A DNA stretch of 64,000 bases from Agromyces allii. Its GTDB lineage: Bacteria > Actinomycetota > Actinomycetes > Actinomycetales > Microbacteriaceae. The stretch lies in assembly GCF_009749385.1 (NCBI RefSeq), contig NZ_WBIN01000002.1, positions 248,001-312,000 on the forward strand, given 5' to 3'. Each line of letters begins with the position of its first letter. Within the stretch, counting starts at the first letter, position 1. Shown here piece by piece: positions 8,573 to 18,651 of the stretch. The translations under genes and the position numbers were made by a program. The notes below the pieces were generated by a model. That model searched no databases. It was not told the origin of the DNA and worked only from the letters and a program-made list of their open reading frames with translations.

Positions 8573-11500
8573 GTGTACCCGCGTACCCCCGACGAGAACG
8601 GCGTCGCCGCGTCGCCCGACTTCCCCGCAGGCGAGCGCGACGTGCTCGCCTACTGGAACGCCGACGGAACCTTCCAGGCGTCGATCGACCAGCGCGAGGG
8701 CTCGCCCGAGTGGGTCTTCTACGACGGCCCGCCGTTCGCCAACGGCCTGCCGCACTACGGCCACCTCCTCACGGGCTACGCGAAAGACGTCTTCCCGCGC
8801 TTCCAGACCATGCGCGGCAAGCAGGTGCACCGCCGCTTCGGCTGGGACACGCACGGCCTGCCCGCCGAGCTCGAGGCCGAGCGCCAGCTCGGCATCACCG
8901 ACAAGGTGCAGATCGAGGAGATGGGCATCGCGGCATTCAACGAGGCCGCACGCTCATCGGTGCTCCGTTACACCAAGGAGTGGCAGGAGTACGTCACGCG
9001 CTCCGCGCGCTGGGTCGACTTCGACAACGACTACAAGACGCTCGACACGACCTACATGGAGTCCGTGATCTGGGCGTTCAAGCAGCTGCACGAGAAGGGG
9101 CTCGCCTACGAGGGCCACCGCGTGCTCCCGTACTGCTGGCGCGACCAGACGCCGCTGTCCAACCACGAGCTGCGCATGGACGACGACGTCTACAAGATGC
9201 GTCAGGACCAGACCGTCACGGTGACCTTCCCGCTCACGGGCGCGAAGGCCGAGTCGCTCGGCCTCACCGCCGTGCGCGCGCTCGCCTGGACGACGACCCC
9301 CTGGACCCTCCCCACCAACTTCGCCCTCGCCGTCGGACCCGACATCGAGTACGCCGTCGTCCCCGCAGGGCCCAACGGCACCCCCGACGCCACGGTGCTG
9401 CGCGAGAAGGCCGCGGGCGCGGCATCCGACACCGAGGTGCTCGGCGGCGAGTACCTGATCGCCGTCGACCTGCTCGGCGGCTACGCGAAGGACCTCGGGT
9501 ACGAGTCGGCCGACGACGCGCGCGCCGCGGTCTCGCGCACCGTGCGCGGCTCCGAGCTCGAGGGCGTCACCTACGATCGCCTGTTCGACTACTACGCCGA
9601 CGTCGACGAGTACGGGCTCCAGAACGCCTGGCAGATCCTCGTCGCCGACTACGTCACGACCGAAGACGGCACGGGCATCGTGCACCAGGCGCCCGCCTAC
9701 GGCGAGGAGGACCAGAAGATCGGAGAGGCCGCCGGCATCCCCGTGATCCTCTCGCTCGACGAGGGCGGCCGCTTCAAGGCCGAGGTGACGGATGTCGCGG
9801 GCGAGCTGTGGAGCGACGCGAACAAGCCGCTCACGCAGCTGCTGAAGGCCGAGGGCCGGCTGCTGCGCCAGGCGAGCTACGAGCACTCGTACCCGCACTG
9901 CTGGCGGTGCCGCAACCCGCTGATCTACAAGGCCGTGTCGAGCTGGTTCATCCGCGTTCCCGAGTTCCGCGACCGCATGGGCGAGCTCAACCAGGAGATC
10001 AGCTGGGTGCCCGAGAACGTCAAGGACGGGCAGTTCGGCAAGTGGGTCGCGGGCGCCCGCGACTGGTCGGTCAGCCGCAACCGCTACTTCGGCTCGCCGA
10101 TCCCCGTGTGGAAGAGCGACGACCCCGAGCACCCCCGCGTCGACGTCTACGGCTCGCTCGAGGAGATCCAGCGCGACTTCGGGCGCCTGCCGCTGAACGC
10201 GGCGGGGGAGCCCGACCTGCACCGGCCGTACATCGACGACCTCACGCGCCCGAACCCCGACGACCCGACGGGGCGCTCGACGATGCGCCGCATCCCCGAC
10301 GTGCTCGACGTCTGGTTCGACTCGGGATCGATGCCGTTCGCGCAGGTGCACTACCCGTTCGAGAACCGCGACTGGTTCGACACGCACCACCCGGCCGACT
10401 TCATCGTCGAGTACATCGGGCAGACGCGCGGCTGGTTCTACGTCATGCACGTGCTGTCGACCGCGATCTTCGATCGCCCCGCGTACAAGAACGTCATCAG
10501 CCACGGCATCGTGCTGGGCAGCGACGGCCAGAAGATGTCCAAGTCGCTGCGCAACTACCCCGACGTCTCCGAGGTCTTCGACCGCGACGGCTCCGACGCC
10601 ATGCGCTGGTTCCTGATGTCGAGCCCGGTGCTGCGCGGCGGCAACCTCATCGTGACCGAGGAGGGCATCCGCGAGGGCGTCCGACAGGTCATGCTGCCGC
10701 TCTGGAGCACGTGGTACTTCTTCTCGCTCTACGCCAACACGGCGCGAGCGGGCGGCTACGAGGCATCCGCTCGCACCGACTCGACCGACGTGCTCGACCG
10801 GTACCTCTTCGCGAAGCTTCGCGACCTGGTGGCCGACGTGACCACCGATCTCGAGAACCTCGACTCGACGCTCGCCTCGGCGAAGCTCCGCGACTTCGCC
10901 GATGTGCTCACGAACTGGTACGTGCGCCGGTCGCGCGACCGGTTCTGGGCGGGCGTGCCCGACGGCGCCTCGTCGAGCGAGGCGTTCGACACGCTGTTCA
11001 CCGTGCTCGAGACGTTCACGCGCCTCGCCGCGCCGCTGCTGCCGCTCACGAGCGAGCAGGTCTGGCGCGGGCTCACGGGCGGGCGCAGCGTGCACCTGAC
11101 CGACTGGCCCGAGGCCGAGCAGTTCCCGGCCGACGATGCGCTCGTCGCCGCCATGGACGCCGTGCGCGAGATCAGCGGATCCGTGCTCGCACTGCGCAAG
11201 CAGGCCGGTCGCCGCGTGCGGCTTCCGCTCGCCTCGCTCACGGTCGTGACGACGGATGCCGCGGCGCTGGCGCCGTTCGAATCGATCCTGCGCGACGAGC
11301 TCAACGTCAAGGCGGTCTCGCTCGTCGAGCTCGACGCCTCGAGCGCCGAGGCCTACGGCGTGACCAAGCGCCTCAGCGTCAACGCGCGCGCGGCCGGACC
11401 CCGTCTCGGCAAGACCGTGCAGCAGGCGATCCAGGCGGCCCGCACGGGCGACTGGACCCTCGACGGCGACACGGTCGTCGCGGGCGGCATCGCGCTCGAA

Positions 11501-11881
11501 CCCGGCGAGTACGACCTCGTGCTCGAGGCCGGGGGAGCGGGCGAGGGCTCGCGGGCGCTCGCACTGCTCGCCGACGGCGGCTTCGCGATCCTCGACACCG
11601 ACACCACGCCCGAGCTCGAGGCCGAAGGCGTCGCACGCGACCTGGTGCGCGCCGTGCAGGAGGCCCGCAAGGGCGCAGGGCTCGAGGTCGGCGACCGCAT
11701 CGCGCTGGCGCTGACGCTCGACGCCGCATCGCTCGCGGCCGCCGAGACGCATCGCGACCTCATCACGGGCGAGACGCTCGCCGTGTCCCTCGACCTCGTC
11801 GGGCTCGCCGACACGGCCGCCGCCGACCTCGCCCCGCTCGCCGGCGGGACGAAGGTCGTCATCGGATTGGAGCAGGCATGA
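8573..11881 (+). CDS. ileS: Isoleucyl-tRNA synthetase
   Basis: Charges tRNA-Ile and edits mis-activated valine. The 1102-residue protein has the HIGH-type motif HYGH at 61-64 (context [12 protein letters not shown]), the CP1 editing domain in the middle ([18 protein letters not shown]), and KMSKS at 654-658 ([11 protein letters not shown]). Length and [13 protein letters not shown] match the long actinobacterial/eukaryote-like IleS type. The start is GTG 8573, 5 nt after AAGGAG; earlier in-frame codons lie in the T-box leader. It is the first gene of an ileS-folC-DUF4233-ndk run and its stop overlaps folC by ATGA. Confidence 0.97.
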   Translation: MYPRTPDENGVAASPDFPAGERDVLAYWNADGTFQASIDQREGSPEWVFYDGPPFANGLPHYGHLLTGYAKDVFPRFQTMRGKQVHRRFGWDTHGLPAELEAERQLGITDKVQIEEMGIAAFNEAARSSVLRYTKEWQEYVTRSARWVDFDNDYKTLDTTYMESVIWAFKQLHEKGLAYEGHRVLPYCWRDQTPLSNHELRMDDDVYKMRQDQTVTVTFPLTGAKAESLGLTAVRALAWTTTPWTLPTNFALAVGPDIEYAVVPAGPNGTPDATVLREKAAGAASDTEVLGGEYLIAVDLLGGYAKDLGYESADDARAAVSRTVRGSELEGVTYDRLFDYYADVDEYGLQNAWQILVADYVTTEDGTGIVHQAPAYGEEDQKIGEAAGIPVILSLDEGGRFKAEVTDVAGELWSDANKPLTQLLKAEGRLLRQASYEHSYPHCWRCRNPLIYKAVSSWFIRVPEFRDRMGELNQEISWVPENVKDGQFGKWVAGARDWSVSRNRYFGSPIPVWKSDDPEHPRVDVYGSLEEIQRDFGRLPLNAAGEPDLHRPYIDDLTRPNPDDPTGRSTMRRIPDVLDVWFDSGSMPFAQVHYPFENRDWFDTHHPADFIVEYIGQTRGWFYVMHVLSTAIFDRPAYKNVISHGIVLGSDGQKMSKSLRNYPDVSEVFDRDGSDAMRWFLMSSPVLRGGNLIVTEEGIREGVRQVMLPLWSTWYFFSLYANTARAGGYEASARTDSTDVLDRYLFAKLRDLVADVTTDLENLDSTLASAKLRDFADVLTNWYVRRSRDRFWAGVPDGASSSEAFDTLFTVLETFTRLAAPLLPLTSEQVWRGLTGGRSVHLTDWPEAEQFPADDALVAAMDAVREISGSVLALRKQAGRRVRLPLASLTVVTTDAAALAPFESILRDELNVKAVSLVELDASSAEAYGVTKRLSVNARAAGPRLGKTVQQAIQAARTGDWTLDGDTVVAGGIALEPGEYDLVLEAGGAGEGSRALALLADGGFAILDTDTTPELEAEGVARDLVRAVQEARKGAGLEVGDRIALALTLDAASLAAAETHRDLITGETLAVSLDLVGLADTAAADLAPLAGGTKVVIGLEQA

Positions 11882-13386
11882 CCGACGCACCCGACCAGAC
11901 GCCCGAGCCCGGCGAAGAGCCGTTCGACGCCCGCGAGGCGCTCGACGCGCTCGGACTCTCCGACGACGTCGGATCCGCTGCGGCCGGCGACGCCGACGCG
12001 TCCGGCGACGACGTCGAGACCGACGAGGAGTTCGACGCCGAGGCGCGCGACGCCGCAGACGCCGTGTACGCGGCCCTGCTCGAGCGCGTCGGCGAGGGAG
12101 CGCCCCGGCCCCGGCTGGAGCCCACGCGACGTGCCGTCGAGCTCCTCGGCGACCCGCACCGCTCTGCACCCGTGATCCACCTCACGGGCACCAACGGCAA
12201 GACCTCGACGAGCCGCATGATCGAGAGCCTCCTGCGCGCCTCCGGGCTCCGCACCGGCCTCCTCACGAGCCCGCACCTCGAGCGCTTCACCGAGCGCATC
12301 CGCATCGACGGCGAGTCGGTCCGCGACGAGGCGCTCGCGCGCAACTGGGAGGAGATCGAGCCCTTCATCGCGATCGTCGACGCCGAGCTCGAGGGCGCCG
12401 GCGAGTCGCCGCTGACCTTCTTCGAGGCGTTCACGGTGCTCGCGTTCGCGTGCTTCGCCGACGCGCCCGTCGACGTCATGGTCCTCGAGGTCGGCATGGG
12501 CGGCGAGTGGGACTCGACGAACGTGGCCGACGGACAGGTCGCCGTGATCACGCCGATCGACCTCGACCACCAGAGCCGGCTCGGCAACGACGTCGTCGAG
12601 ATCGCGCGCACGAAGTCGGGCATCATCAAGCCGTCGGCTTCGGTGGTCTCCGCGCGCCAGCACGACGAGGTCCTGAAGGTGCTCGAGAACGCCGCCGACC
12701 TCACCGAGTCGACGCTCGCCGTCGAGGACGACGCCTTCGCGGTCATCTCGACGACGATCGCCGTCGGCGGCCAGCTCGTCTCGATCCGCGGACTCGCCGG
12801 CTCCTACCACGACATCGCCCTGCCGCTCTTCGGCAGCCACCAGGCCCAGAACGCCGCCGTGGCGGTCGCGGCCGTCGAGGCCTTCATCGGCGGCGGCAGC
12901 GTCCGCCTGGCCGACGAGGTCGTCGAGGTCGGCCTCGGGTCGGTCACCTCGCCCGGCCGGCTGCAGATCGTCGGGTCGGGCCCGACCGTCATCGTGGATG
13001 CCGCCCACAACCCGCACGGCGCCCGCTCGCTCGTCGCCTCGATCCGGGAGTCGTTCGACTTCGACGAGATCGCCATCGTCCTCGGCGTGCTCGGCGACAA
13101 GGACGCGACGGGCATCGTCGACGTGCTGGCCGGTCTCGACGCGCAGTTCATCGTCACGAGCCCCGACTCCGACCGCGCCACCGCCGCCGACGGGCTCGCG
13201 GGCATCGTCGCCGCGAAGGTCGGCGCCGACCGCCTCACGGTGATCGAGCGACTCGACGACGCACTCGACGAAGCACGCGACTGGGCGACCGAGGGCGAGA
13301 AGCGCGCCGTCGTCGTCACCGGATCCGTCGTGCTCGTGGGCGACGCGATCCGCATCGCCGGCGACCGCGGTTGGAACGACCGATGA
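11878..13386 (+). CDS. folC: Folylpolyglutamate/dihydrofolate synthase
   Basis: Mur-ligase-family ATPase that adds glutamate to dihydropteroate and to folates. The 502-residue protein has the P-loop [13 protein letters not shown] at 101-113, the folate-binding [13 protein letters not shown], and the C-terminal ligase domain motif [13 protein letters not shown]. The first 55 or so residues are very acidic and low-complexity, an extension beyond the usual 420-450-residue enzyme. ATG 11878 overlaps the ileS stop (ATGA), and the folC stop overlaps the next start likewise. Coupling of folC to a synthetase gene is a common actinobacterial arrangement (valS-folC or ileS-folC). Confidence 0.94.
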   Translation: MTDAPDQTPEPGEEPFDAREALDALGLSDDVGSAAAGDADASGDDVETDEEFDAEARDAADAVYAALLERVGEGAPRPRLEPTRRAVELLGDPHRSAPVIHLTGTNGKTSTSRMIESLLRASGLRTGLLTSPHLERFTERIRIDGESVRDEALARNWEEIEPFIAIVDAELEGAGESPLTFFEAFTVLAFACFADAPVDVMVLEVGMGGEWDSTNVADGQVAVITPIDLDHQSRLGNDVVEIARTKSGIIKPSASVVSARQHDEVLKVLENAADLTESTLAVEDDAFAVISTTIAVGGQLVSIRGLAGSYHDIALPLFGSHQAQNAAVAVAAVEAFIGGGSVRLADEVVEVGLGSVTSPGRLQIVGSGPTVIVDAAHNPHGARSLVASIRESFDFDEIAIVLGVLGDKDATGIVDVLAGLDAQFIVTSPDSDRATAADGLAGIVAAKVGADRLTVIERLDDALDEARDWATEGEKRAVVVTGSVVLVGDAIRIAGDRGWNDR

Positions 13387-13859
13387 GCGGCCTGCCCATC
13401 GACCCCGAGGCGCGGGGCGACGGCGCCCACGGCGACGCCACGCCCGCCGAACCGGAGACGGATGCCGCGGCATCCGCCCCCCGTTCGGTTCGGGCCAGCC
13501 TCGCCTCGATCGTGCTCGGCTTCGAGCTGATCGTCGTGTTCCTCGCCGCACTCGTGATCTGGGGCCTGACCCCCGACGAGGGGAGCGCCTTCGGTCTCCC
13601 GCGCTGGGCGCCGCTCGTCGCCGGCGGGGTCGTCATCGTGCTCATGATCGCCACGATCGGCCTGCTGCGCCACCGCTGGGCCTACCTGCTCGGCTGGATC
13701 ACGCAGGCGCTCATCCTCCTCGCCGGCTTCCTGAACCCCGGGATGTTCTTCATCGGAGCACTCTTCGGCGGCATCTGGGCCTACTGCATGATCGTCGGCG
13801 AACGCATCGACCGAGAGAAGGCGGCCGCAGTGGCCGCCTACCGAAAGGAACAGGAATGA
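13383..13859 (+). CDS. DUF4233 membrane protein
   Basis: Small integral membrane protein of unknown function, 158 residues. After an acidic, Ala-rich cytoplasmic N-terminus of about 35 residues there are four predicted helices (ASIVLGFELIVVFLAALVIW; PLVAGGVVIVLMIATIGLL; WAYLLGWITQALILLAGFL; MFFIGALFGGIWAYCMIVG) and a charged tail. DUF4233 proteins typically sit between folC and ndk in actinobacteria, exactly as here, with ATGA overlaps on both sides. No catalytic motif is visible. A role in folate or nucleotide metabolism is suggested only by position. Confidence 0.88.
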   Translation: MSGLPIDPEARGDGAHGDATPAEPETDAAASAPRSVRASLASIVLGFELIVVFLAALVIWGLTPDEGSAFGLPRWAPLVAGGVVIVLMIATIGLLRHRWAYLLGWITQALILLAGFLNPGMFFIGALFGGIWAYCMIVGERIDREKAAAVAAYRKEQE

Positions 13860-14278
13860 CCACCGCAATCGAAGAGACCCTCGTCCTCGTCAAGCCCGAC
13901 GGCGTCGCCCGCAACCTGACCGGTGAGATCCTGCGCCGCATCGAGGCGAAGGGCTACTCGCTCGTCGACATCCGCCTCGTGCAGGCCGACCGCGAACTGC
14001 TCGCGAAGCACTACGCCGAGCACGAGGGCAAGCCGTTCTACGAGCCGCTCGTCGAGTTCATGGAGTCCGGCCCGGTCGTCGCGATCCGCGTCGCCGGCAA
14101 CCGCGTGATCGAGGGCTTCCGCTCGCTCGCGGGCACCACCGACCCCACGACCGCCGCCCCCGGCACGATCCGCGGCGACTTCGGCCGCGACTGGGGCCTC
14201 AAGGTGCAGCAGAACCTCGTGCACGGCTCCGACTCGGTCGAGTCCGCCGATCGCGAGCTGGCACTCTGGTTCGCCTGA
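13856..14278 (+). CDS. ndk: Nucleoside diphosphate kinase
   Basis: Transfers the gamma-phosphate of ATP to nucleoside diphosphates through a phospho-histidine. The 140-residue protein has TLVLVKPDGVARN at the N-terminus and the active-site NLVHGSDSVESA with His123; length is normal for the family. It overlaps the DUF4233 gene by ATGA, so it is translationally coupled to the ileS-folC run. A long hairpin follows its stop. Confidence 0.97.
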   Translation: MTTAIEETLVLVKPDGVARNLTGEILRRIEAKGYSLVDIRLVQADRELLAKHYAEHEGKPFYEPLVEFMESGPVVAIRVAGNRVIEGFRSLAGTTDPTTAAPGTIRGDFGRDWGLKVQQNLVHGSDSVESADRELALWFA

Positions 14279-14308
14279 CCCGCGATCTTCGCGGGCTCGA
14301 GACGCCCT

Positions 14309-14361
14309 GAACGACGGATGCCGCGTCGACGCACCTCGCGTCGACGCGGCATCCGTCGTTC
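14309..14361. terminator. Bidirectional hairpin between ndk and the VKOR gene
   Basis: A perfect 23-bp inverted repeat (14309-14331 with 14339-14361) has a 7-nt loop. It lies between two convergent genes and can stop transcription from both sides. No T-run follows, which is usual in high-GC actinobacteria. Each arm contains the GGATGCC/GGCATCC word that recurs throughout the window. Confidence 0.8.
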
Positions 14362-14393
14362 GACTCAGCGCTCGGTGGTCGGCGCCGCGATGC

Positions 14394-15020
14394 TCAGCGC
14401 CAGAAGTTCTGCAGGTCGATGATGACGCGGGGGATGGCGTTCATCTGCGCCTGGGCGAGCAGGATCACGACGGCGTAGCAGACGACGGTGATCACGGGGA
14501 TCCAGCCGTACCAGCCTGCGGCCAGCCGGCGGACGCGTTCCGACGCGAGAATATGACCCGAACGCAGGTTGTGCAGGGTCACGATCCAGAAGACCGGGAT
14601 GGTCACGGCCCAGGTCAGCATGCACCAGGGGCAGAGCACGTCGAGCACGTAGATGCTCTGGAAGATCAGCCAGCCGACGAACACGAGGGCACCGGCCACA
14701 CCGACGTTGAAGCCGATCCAGAACCAGCGGGAGAAGGTCGCCCCGGCGAGCAGCGCCACGCCGATCGTGATCACGACGGGCCAGGCCATCATGCCGACGA
14801 ACGGATTCGGGAAGCCGAACACCGAGCCCTGCCACGATGCGAGGTTCGTGCTGCAGCCCACGAGCACGCCGACATTGCAGTTCGGGATGTGGGTCGGATC
14901 GGCGAGCGTGAGCACCTTCTCGAGCGAGAGTTCCCACGCTGCGAGGAGCCCGAACGCTCCGAGGACGATGAGGCTGATGGCGAGCCCGATGGGCTTCGGG
15001 CGAGCGGGGGCATCCGACAT
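14394..15020 (-). CDS. Vitamin K epoxide reductase family protein
   Basis: Membrane quinone-linked thiol oxidoreductase that probably drives disulfide-bond formation in exported proteins, as shown for mycobacterial VKOR. The 208-residue protein has about five helices. The active-site pair is CPWC at 130-133; the loop pair is Cys48 and Cys56 (CNVGVLVGC). ATG 15020 begins MSDAPARPKP and precedes the first helix by a suitable distance. No DsbA-like partner is adjacent. It is convergent with ndk and divergent from rne. Confidence 0.92.
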   Translation of the reverse strand: MSDAPARPKPIGLAISLIVLGAFGLLAAWELSLEKVLTLADPTHIPNCNVGVLVGCSTNLASWQGSVFGFPNPFVGMMAWPVVITIGVALLAGATFSRWFWIGFNVGVAGALVFVGWLIFQSIYVLDVLCPWCMLTWAVTIPVFWIVTLHNLRSGHILASERVRRLAAGWYGWIPVITVVCYAVVILLAQAQMNAIPRVIIDLQNFWR

Positions 15021-15067
15021 GTCTCGATTCTGACATGGCCAATCGGACGGTTCGGCGCCGGTCGTGC

Positions 15068-15293
15068 GATAATCGAGGAAGTCGACCGGGCCCGGCCCGG
15101 AAACGGCGACAGACGAACTTCCCGGATGCCGCGCATCCGAATGAGCGGTGAGACGCACCGCAAGACGTGGCGACAAGGCAAACCTGCCGGTCGCCGGTGA
15201 CGAGAATTGACGGTTCGGCGTACGCCGCCGAACCGCACGAGAGTACGGAAGGGATGGCGCGGCCGTCCCGACCGAAGTAGGAGTGCACCAGAG
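15068..15293 (+). promoter_or_regulatory. Promoter region and long leader of the RNase E/G gene
   Basis: GATAAT at 15068-15073 is a good -10 box with no convincing -35. It would give a leader of about 215 nt. The leader holds a 10-bp hairpin, CGGTTCGGCG (15211-15220) with CGCCGAACCG (15226-15235), loop TACGC. In Escherichia coli the rne leader mediates feedback control of RNase E; a similar role here is inference. Confidence 0.45.
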
Positions 15294-18086
15294 ATGGTGG
15301 AAGGCAACGAGCACCAGACCAACCGACCCGATCCGAAGGGCGCGCCCAAGCGGCGCGGCGGACTGTTCGGCGGACGACGCGGTCGTGGCCGCGCCGCGCA
15401 GCCGGCCGTCGACGAGCAGGTCGCACCCCCCGAGGTCGACGCGGTCGTGACGCCGGCCGACGAGACGGCGGAGGTGCCGGCGCCCGTCTCCGCCTCCGCG
15501 CATCACGCGGGCCGCCACGTGGCGTCGCCCGCCGACGCGGATGCCGACGCGGTCGCCCTCGACGACGATGCCGAGACGGCACCGGTCGATTCCGAGACGA
15601 CGGCCGCGGCCGGCGAGGCGGATTCCGCTCCCGCGGTCTCGCCGATTCCGTCGAACCTCACCACGACGTCGCTGATCTTCCACGCGCCGCCCGTGCTCGT
15701 GACGGCCGACCGGCCCGAGCGGCCGGAACGGGACCGCCCCGATCGCGGCGAGCGTCCCGATCGCGGCGAGCTCCCGGGCGCCGACCGCGACGACGAGGGA
15801 TCGAGCGTTCGCCGCCGCACGCGTCGTCGTACCGGCGAGGAGCCGCGTTCGACCGGCGACCAGCCGGCGAACACGGTCGTCAAGGTGCGCACGCCCCGCG
15901 AGCCCGAGCTCATCACCGAGCCCCAGCGCGTCAAGGGCTCGACCCGGCTCGAGGCGAAGAAGCAGCGCCGCCGCGACGGTCGCGACGCCGGTCGCCGCCG
16001 CACGATCATCACCGAGTCCGAGTTCCTCGCCCGCCGCGAGTCCGTCGACCGCTCGATGATCGTCCGCGAGAAGAGCGGCCGCATCCAGATCGGCGTGCTC
16101 GAAGACGGCGTGCTCGTCGAGCACTACGTCGCGCGCAATCAGGACGCCTCGCTCATCGGCAACGTCTACCTCGGCCGCGTGCAGAACGTGCTGCCGAGCA
16201 TGGAGGCCGCGTTCGTCGACATCGGCCGTGGCCGCAACGCCGTGCTCTACTCGGGCGAGGTCGACTGGGACGCCGCCGCCGAGAACGGCGAGAAGAACCA
16301 GCCGCGCCGCATCGAACTCGCGCTGAAGCCTGGCGACCGCGTGCTCGTGCAGGTCACGAAGGATCCCGTGGGCCACAAGGGCGCACGACTGACGAGCCAG
16401 ATCTCGCTGCCCGGCCGCTACCTCGTGTACGTGCCGAACGGCTCGATGAACGGCATCAGCCGCAAGCTGCCCGACACCGAGCGCGCTCGCCTCAAGAAGA
16501 TCCTCAAGGAGGTGCTGCCCGAGAACCAGGGCGTGATCGTGCGCACCGCCGCCGAGGGCGCCACCGAGGAGCAGCTCACCCTCGACGTCAACCGCCTGCT
16601 CGCGCAGTGGGCCGACATCTCGACGCAGCTCGAGAAGGCCCAGGCGCCGTCGCTGCTGCACTCCGAGCCCGACCTGCTCATCAAGATCGTCCGCGACGTC
16701 TTCAACGAGGACTTCCAGAAGATGATCATCGAGGGCGATGAGGCGCGCGGCACGATCGAGCGCTACCTCCGCGCCGTCGCACCCGACCTGCTCGAGCGCG
16801 TCGAGGCCTACGAGGGCGACCGCGACTCGTTCGACTCGTTCCGCATCAGCGAGCAGATCGAGAAGGCGCTCGACCGCAAGGTCTGGCTGCCCTCGGGCGG
16901 CTCGCTCGTCATCGACCGCACCGAGGCGATGACGGTCGTCGACGTCAACACGGGCAAGTTCGTCGGCTCCGGCGGAAACCTCGAAGAGACCGTCACGAAG
17001 AACAACCTCGAGGCGGCCGAGGAGATCGTGCGCCAGCTGCGTCTGCGCGACATCGGCGGCATCATCGTCGTCGACTTCATCGACATGGTGCTCGAGTCCA
17101 ACCGCGACCTCGTGCTCCGCCGTCTCATCGAGTGCCTCTCGCGCGACCGCACGAAGCACCAGGTGGCCGAGGTCACCTCGCTCGGCCTCGTGCAGATGAC
17201 GCGCAAGAAGTTGGGCCTCGGCCTGCTCGAGACCTTCAGCGAGCCGTGCGAGGTCTGCGCGGGTCGCGGCATCGTCGTGCACCACGAGCCGATCTTCAAG
17301 CACCGCGGCACGGGCGCTCCCCAGCAACAGCAGCAGACCGATCGCCGTCGCGGCGGACGCGGCGGCACGCCGAACTCCGGCGGCGGCAACTCGGGTGGCA
17401 ACGGCGGGGGCGGCAACGGCGGCGGAAGCAGTCAGCACGCCGCGCCGTCCGAGCCGAAGGCCCACACCGGAACGCACGCGATCACCGAAGACGTCAAGCA
17501 CGCCCTCGCGCAGATCGCCGCATCGACGATCCCGCACGCCGAGCACCACGAGGGCGGCGCGCCCATCGCCACGGGCGAGGCCGCATCCGGCGCAGCGCCG
17601 TCGGCCGAGGCCGCCGGCGAGGAGTCGGCCAACGGCACCCGGCAGGGTCGACGCCGTGGTCGCGGTCGGCGCGCGTCGCGCGAGCAGACCACGGCCGGGG
17701 CATCCGAGACCGTGAACGCATCGCCTGGTTCCGACGACACGACGGCACCGGATGCCGCGGCCGACGAGGCGGCCCCCGCGACGGACGCAGCCGAACCGGC
17801 CGAGGTCGTCGTCGAGGCCGCCGAGCCGACGCCCGCCGTCGCGATCCTCGACCTCCCGGTCGTCGCCGCACCGCGCACCCGGCCCGAGCCCGCCGCTGCC
17901 ACGGCGGAACTCCTCGACTCGGTGCTCGACGCGCTCCCCGCGCCGAAGAAGGCCGGCGAGGGCCGCTCGCGCAGCCGCCGCGTCTCGACCGCCGCGCTGT
18001 CTCCCGCGGGCGGGGCGCCGGTCATCACGCGCGCCGACGGCACCGAGGCGAACCCCGCCGACGGCGAGGCACCCGAGGCCGGCTGA
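15294..18086 (+). CDS. rne: Ribonuclease E/G
   Basis: Endoribonuclease for mRNA decay and rRNA/tRNA processing. The 930-residue protein has a disordered, acidic then Arg-rich N-terminal region up to about residue 250, an S1-type RNA-binding domain (QNVLPSMEAAFVDIGRGRNA), the DNase-I-like catalytic core with VVDVNTGKFVG near 548 and VVDFIDMVLESNRD near 596, and the zinc-link CEVCAGRG near 652. A Gly/Asn- and Ala/Glu-rich tail follows. Disorder on both sides of the core fits actinobacterial RNase E rather than RNase G. ATG 15294 has AGGAG about 10 nt upstream; a TTG at 15207 is in frame but lacks a site. It precedes rplU-rpmA, the usual order. Confidence 0.95.
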   Translation: MVEGNEHQTNRPDPKGAPKRRGGLFGGRRGRGRAAQPAVDEQVAPPEVDAVVTPADETAEVPAPVSASAHHAGRHVASPADADADAVALDDDAETAPVDSETTAAAGEADSAPAVSPIPSNLTTTSLIFHAPPVLVTADRPERPERDRPDRGERPDRGELPGADRDDEGSSVRRRTRRRTGEEPRSTGDQPANTVVKVRTPREPELITEPQRVKGSTRLEAKKQRRRDGRDAGRRRTIITESEFLARRESVDRSMIVREKSGRIQIGVLEDGVLVEHYVARNQDASLIGNVYLGRVQNVLPSMEAAFVDIGRGRNAVLYSGEVDWDAAAENGEKNQPRRIELALKPGDRVLVQVTKDPVGHKGARLTSQISLPGRYLVYVPNGSMNGISRKLPDTERARLKKILKEVLPENQGVIVRTAAEGATEEQLTLDVNRLLAQWADISTQLEKAQAPSLLHSEPDLLIKIVRDVFNEDFQKMIIEGDEARGTIERYLRAVAPDLLERVEAYEGDRDSFDSFRISEQIEKALDRKVWLPSGGSLVIDRTEAMTVVDVNTGKFVGSGGNLEETVTKNNLEAAEEIVRQLRLRDIGGIIVVDFIDMVLESNRDLVLRRLIECLSRDRTKHQVAEVTSLGLVQMTRKKLGLGLLETFSEPCEVCAGRGIVVHHEPIFKHRGTGAPQQQQQTDRRRGGRGGTPNSGGGNSGGNGGGGNGGGSSQHAAPSEPKAHTGTHAITEDVKHALAQIAASTIPHAEHHEGGAPIATGEAASGAAPSAEAAGEESANGTRQGRRRGRGRRASREQTTAGASETVNASPGSDDTTAPDAAADEAAPATDAAEPAEVVVEAAEPTPAVAILDLPVVAAPRTRPEPAAATAELLDSVLDALPAPKKAGEGRSRSRRVSTAALSPAGGAPVITRADGTEANPADGEAPEAG

Positions 18087-18119
18087 TCCCGTTCGAACCC
18101 GACGGGGCCCTGATCGACG

Positions 18120-18419
18120 TCAGTCGGTCGGGGCCTCGCGGCGTTCCCGGAGTGCACGACGCTCGCGGGGGAGCACTCGCAATCCGCTCGCCGCGAGCCG
18201 CCGCACGAGCTCGCGGGGCGGCACGGGCACCGCGCCGGCGGCGACGAGCTCCTCGTAGCGCTCGACCGGCACGTCGTAGTGGTCGAGGTCGAAGGCCCGC
18301 GACGGGAGCCCGGCCGCATCTGCGAAGGCTCGCAGCTCGGCGATCGACTCGTCGCTCACGAGGTGCGCCCACACCGTGCCGTGCTTCGGCCAGAGCGGCG
18401 TGTCGATGAGCACGGTCAT
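18120..18419 (-). CDS. DUF4031 domain protein
   Basis: Small cytoplasmic protein of 99 residues, function unknown. It begins MTVLIDTPLWPKHGTVWAHL, typical of DUF4031, followed by SDESIAELRAFADAAGLP and a basic C-terminus. ATG 18419 is preferred over an in-frame start at 18482 because the family begins at MTVLID. It is convergent with rne, with 33 bp between stops and no strong terminator visible. Confidence 0.85.
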   Translation of the reverse strand: MTVLIDTPLWPKHGTVWAHLVSDESIAELRAFADAAGLPSRAFDLDHYDVPVERYEELVAAGAVPVPPRELVRRLAASGLRVLPRERRALRERREAPTD

Positions 18420-18467
18420 GCACTCGATCCTAGGCGCGGCGTGCGCGACGCGCCGGTGGCCGCTCGT

Positions 18468-18496
18468 TTGACCGAGTCGCATACATCCGGTAAACT
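18468..18496 (+). promoter_or_regulatory. Promoter of rplU-rpmA
   Basis: TTGACC (18468-18473) and TAAACT (18491-18496) are separated by exactly 17 bp, the best sigma-70-type promoter in the window. It predicts a start near 18503 and a leader of about 150 nt before rplU. Confidence 0.8.
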
Positions 18497-18502
18497 CGAC
18501 CG

Positions 18503-18651
18503 TTGGTGCCGCCGCTTATCACGGCGTGCCCCCATCGCAGTTCGACTGCAACGTTTTCTGGCTTGGCCCTCCTTCCCATTGGGGTCCCGCGCAGTGACAC
18601 CCCATCAGACAGTCGGAACCCTCAGCGGTTCCCCAGAGATAGGTACGAGTA
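18503..18651 (+). promoter_or_regulatory. Structured 5' leader of rplU
   Basis: The leader contains two visible hairpins: TGGGGT (18580-18585) with ACCCCA (18599-18604), and GGAACC (18615-18620) with GGTTCC (18627-18632). Ribosomal-protein leaders often bind the encoded protein for feedback. L21 leaders are known in other phyla; whether this is one is inference. Confidence 0.4.

Noticed and set aside
8954-12169. A 1071-residue minus-strand frame opposite ileS
   Set aside because: Arg/Glu/Val-rich composition, no domain, and the plus strand holds complete IleS motifs.
8710-13386. A 1558-residue open frame on the plus strand across ileS and folC
   Set aside because: Only its last 502 residues are FolC; the earlier part is an Arg/Pro-rich out-of-frame reading of ileS, typical of high-GC shadow frames.
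15021-17549. The large upstream part of a 1051-residue minus-strand frame ending in the VKOR gene
   Set aside because: Only the last 208 residues (VKOR) are real; the rest is antisense to rne and lacks recognisable domains.
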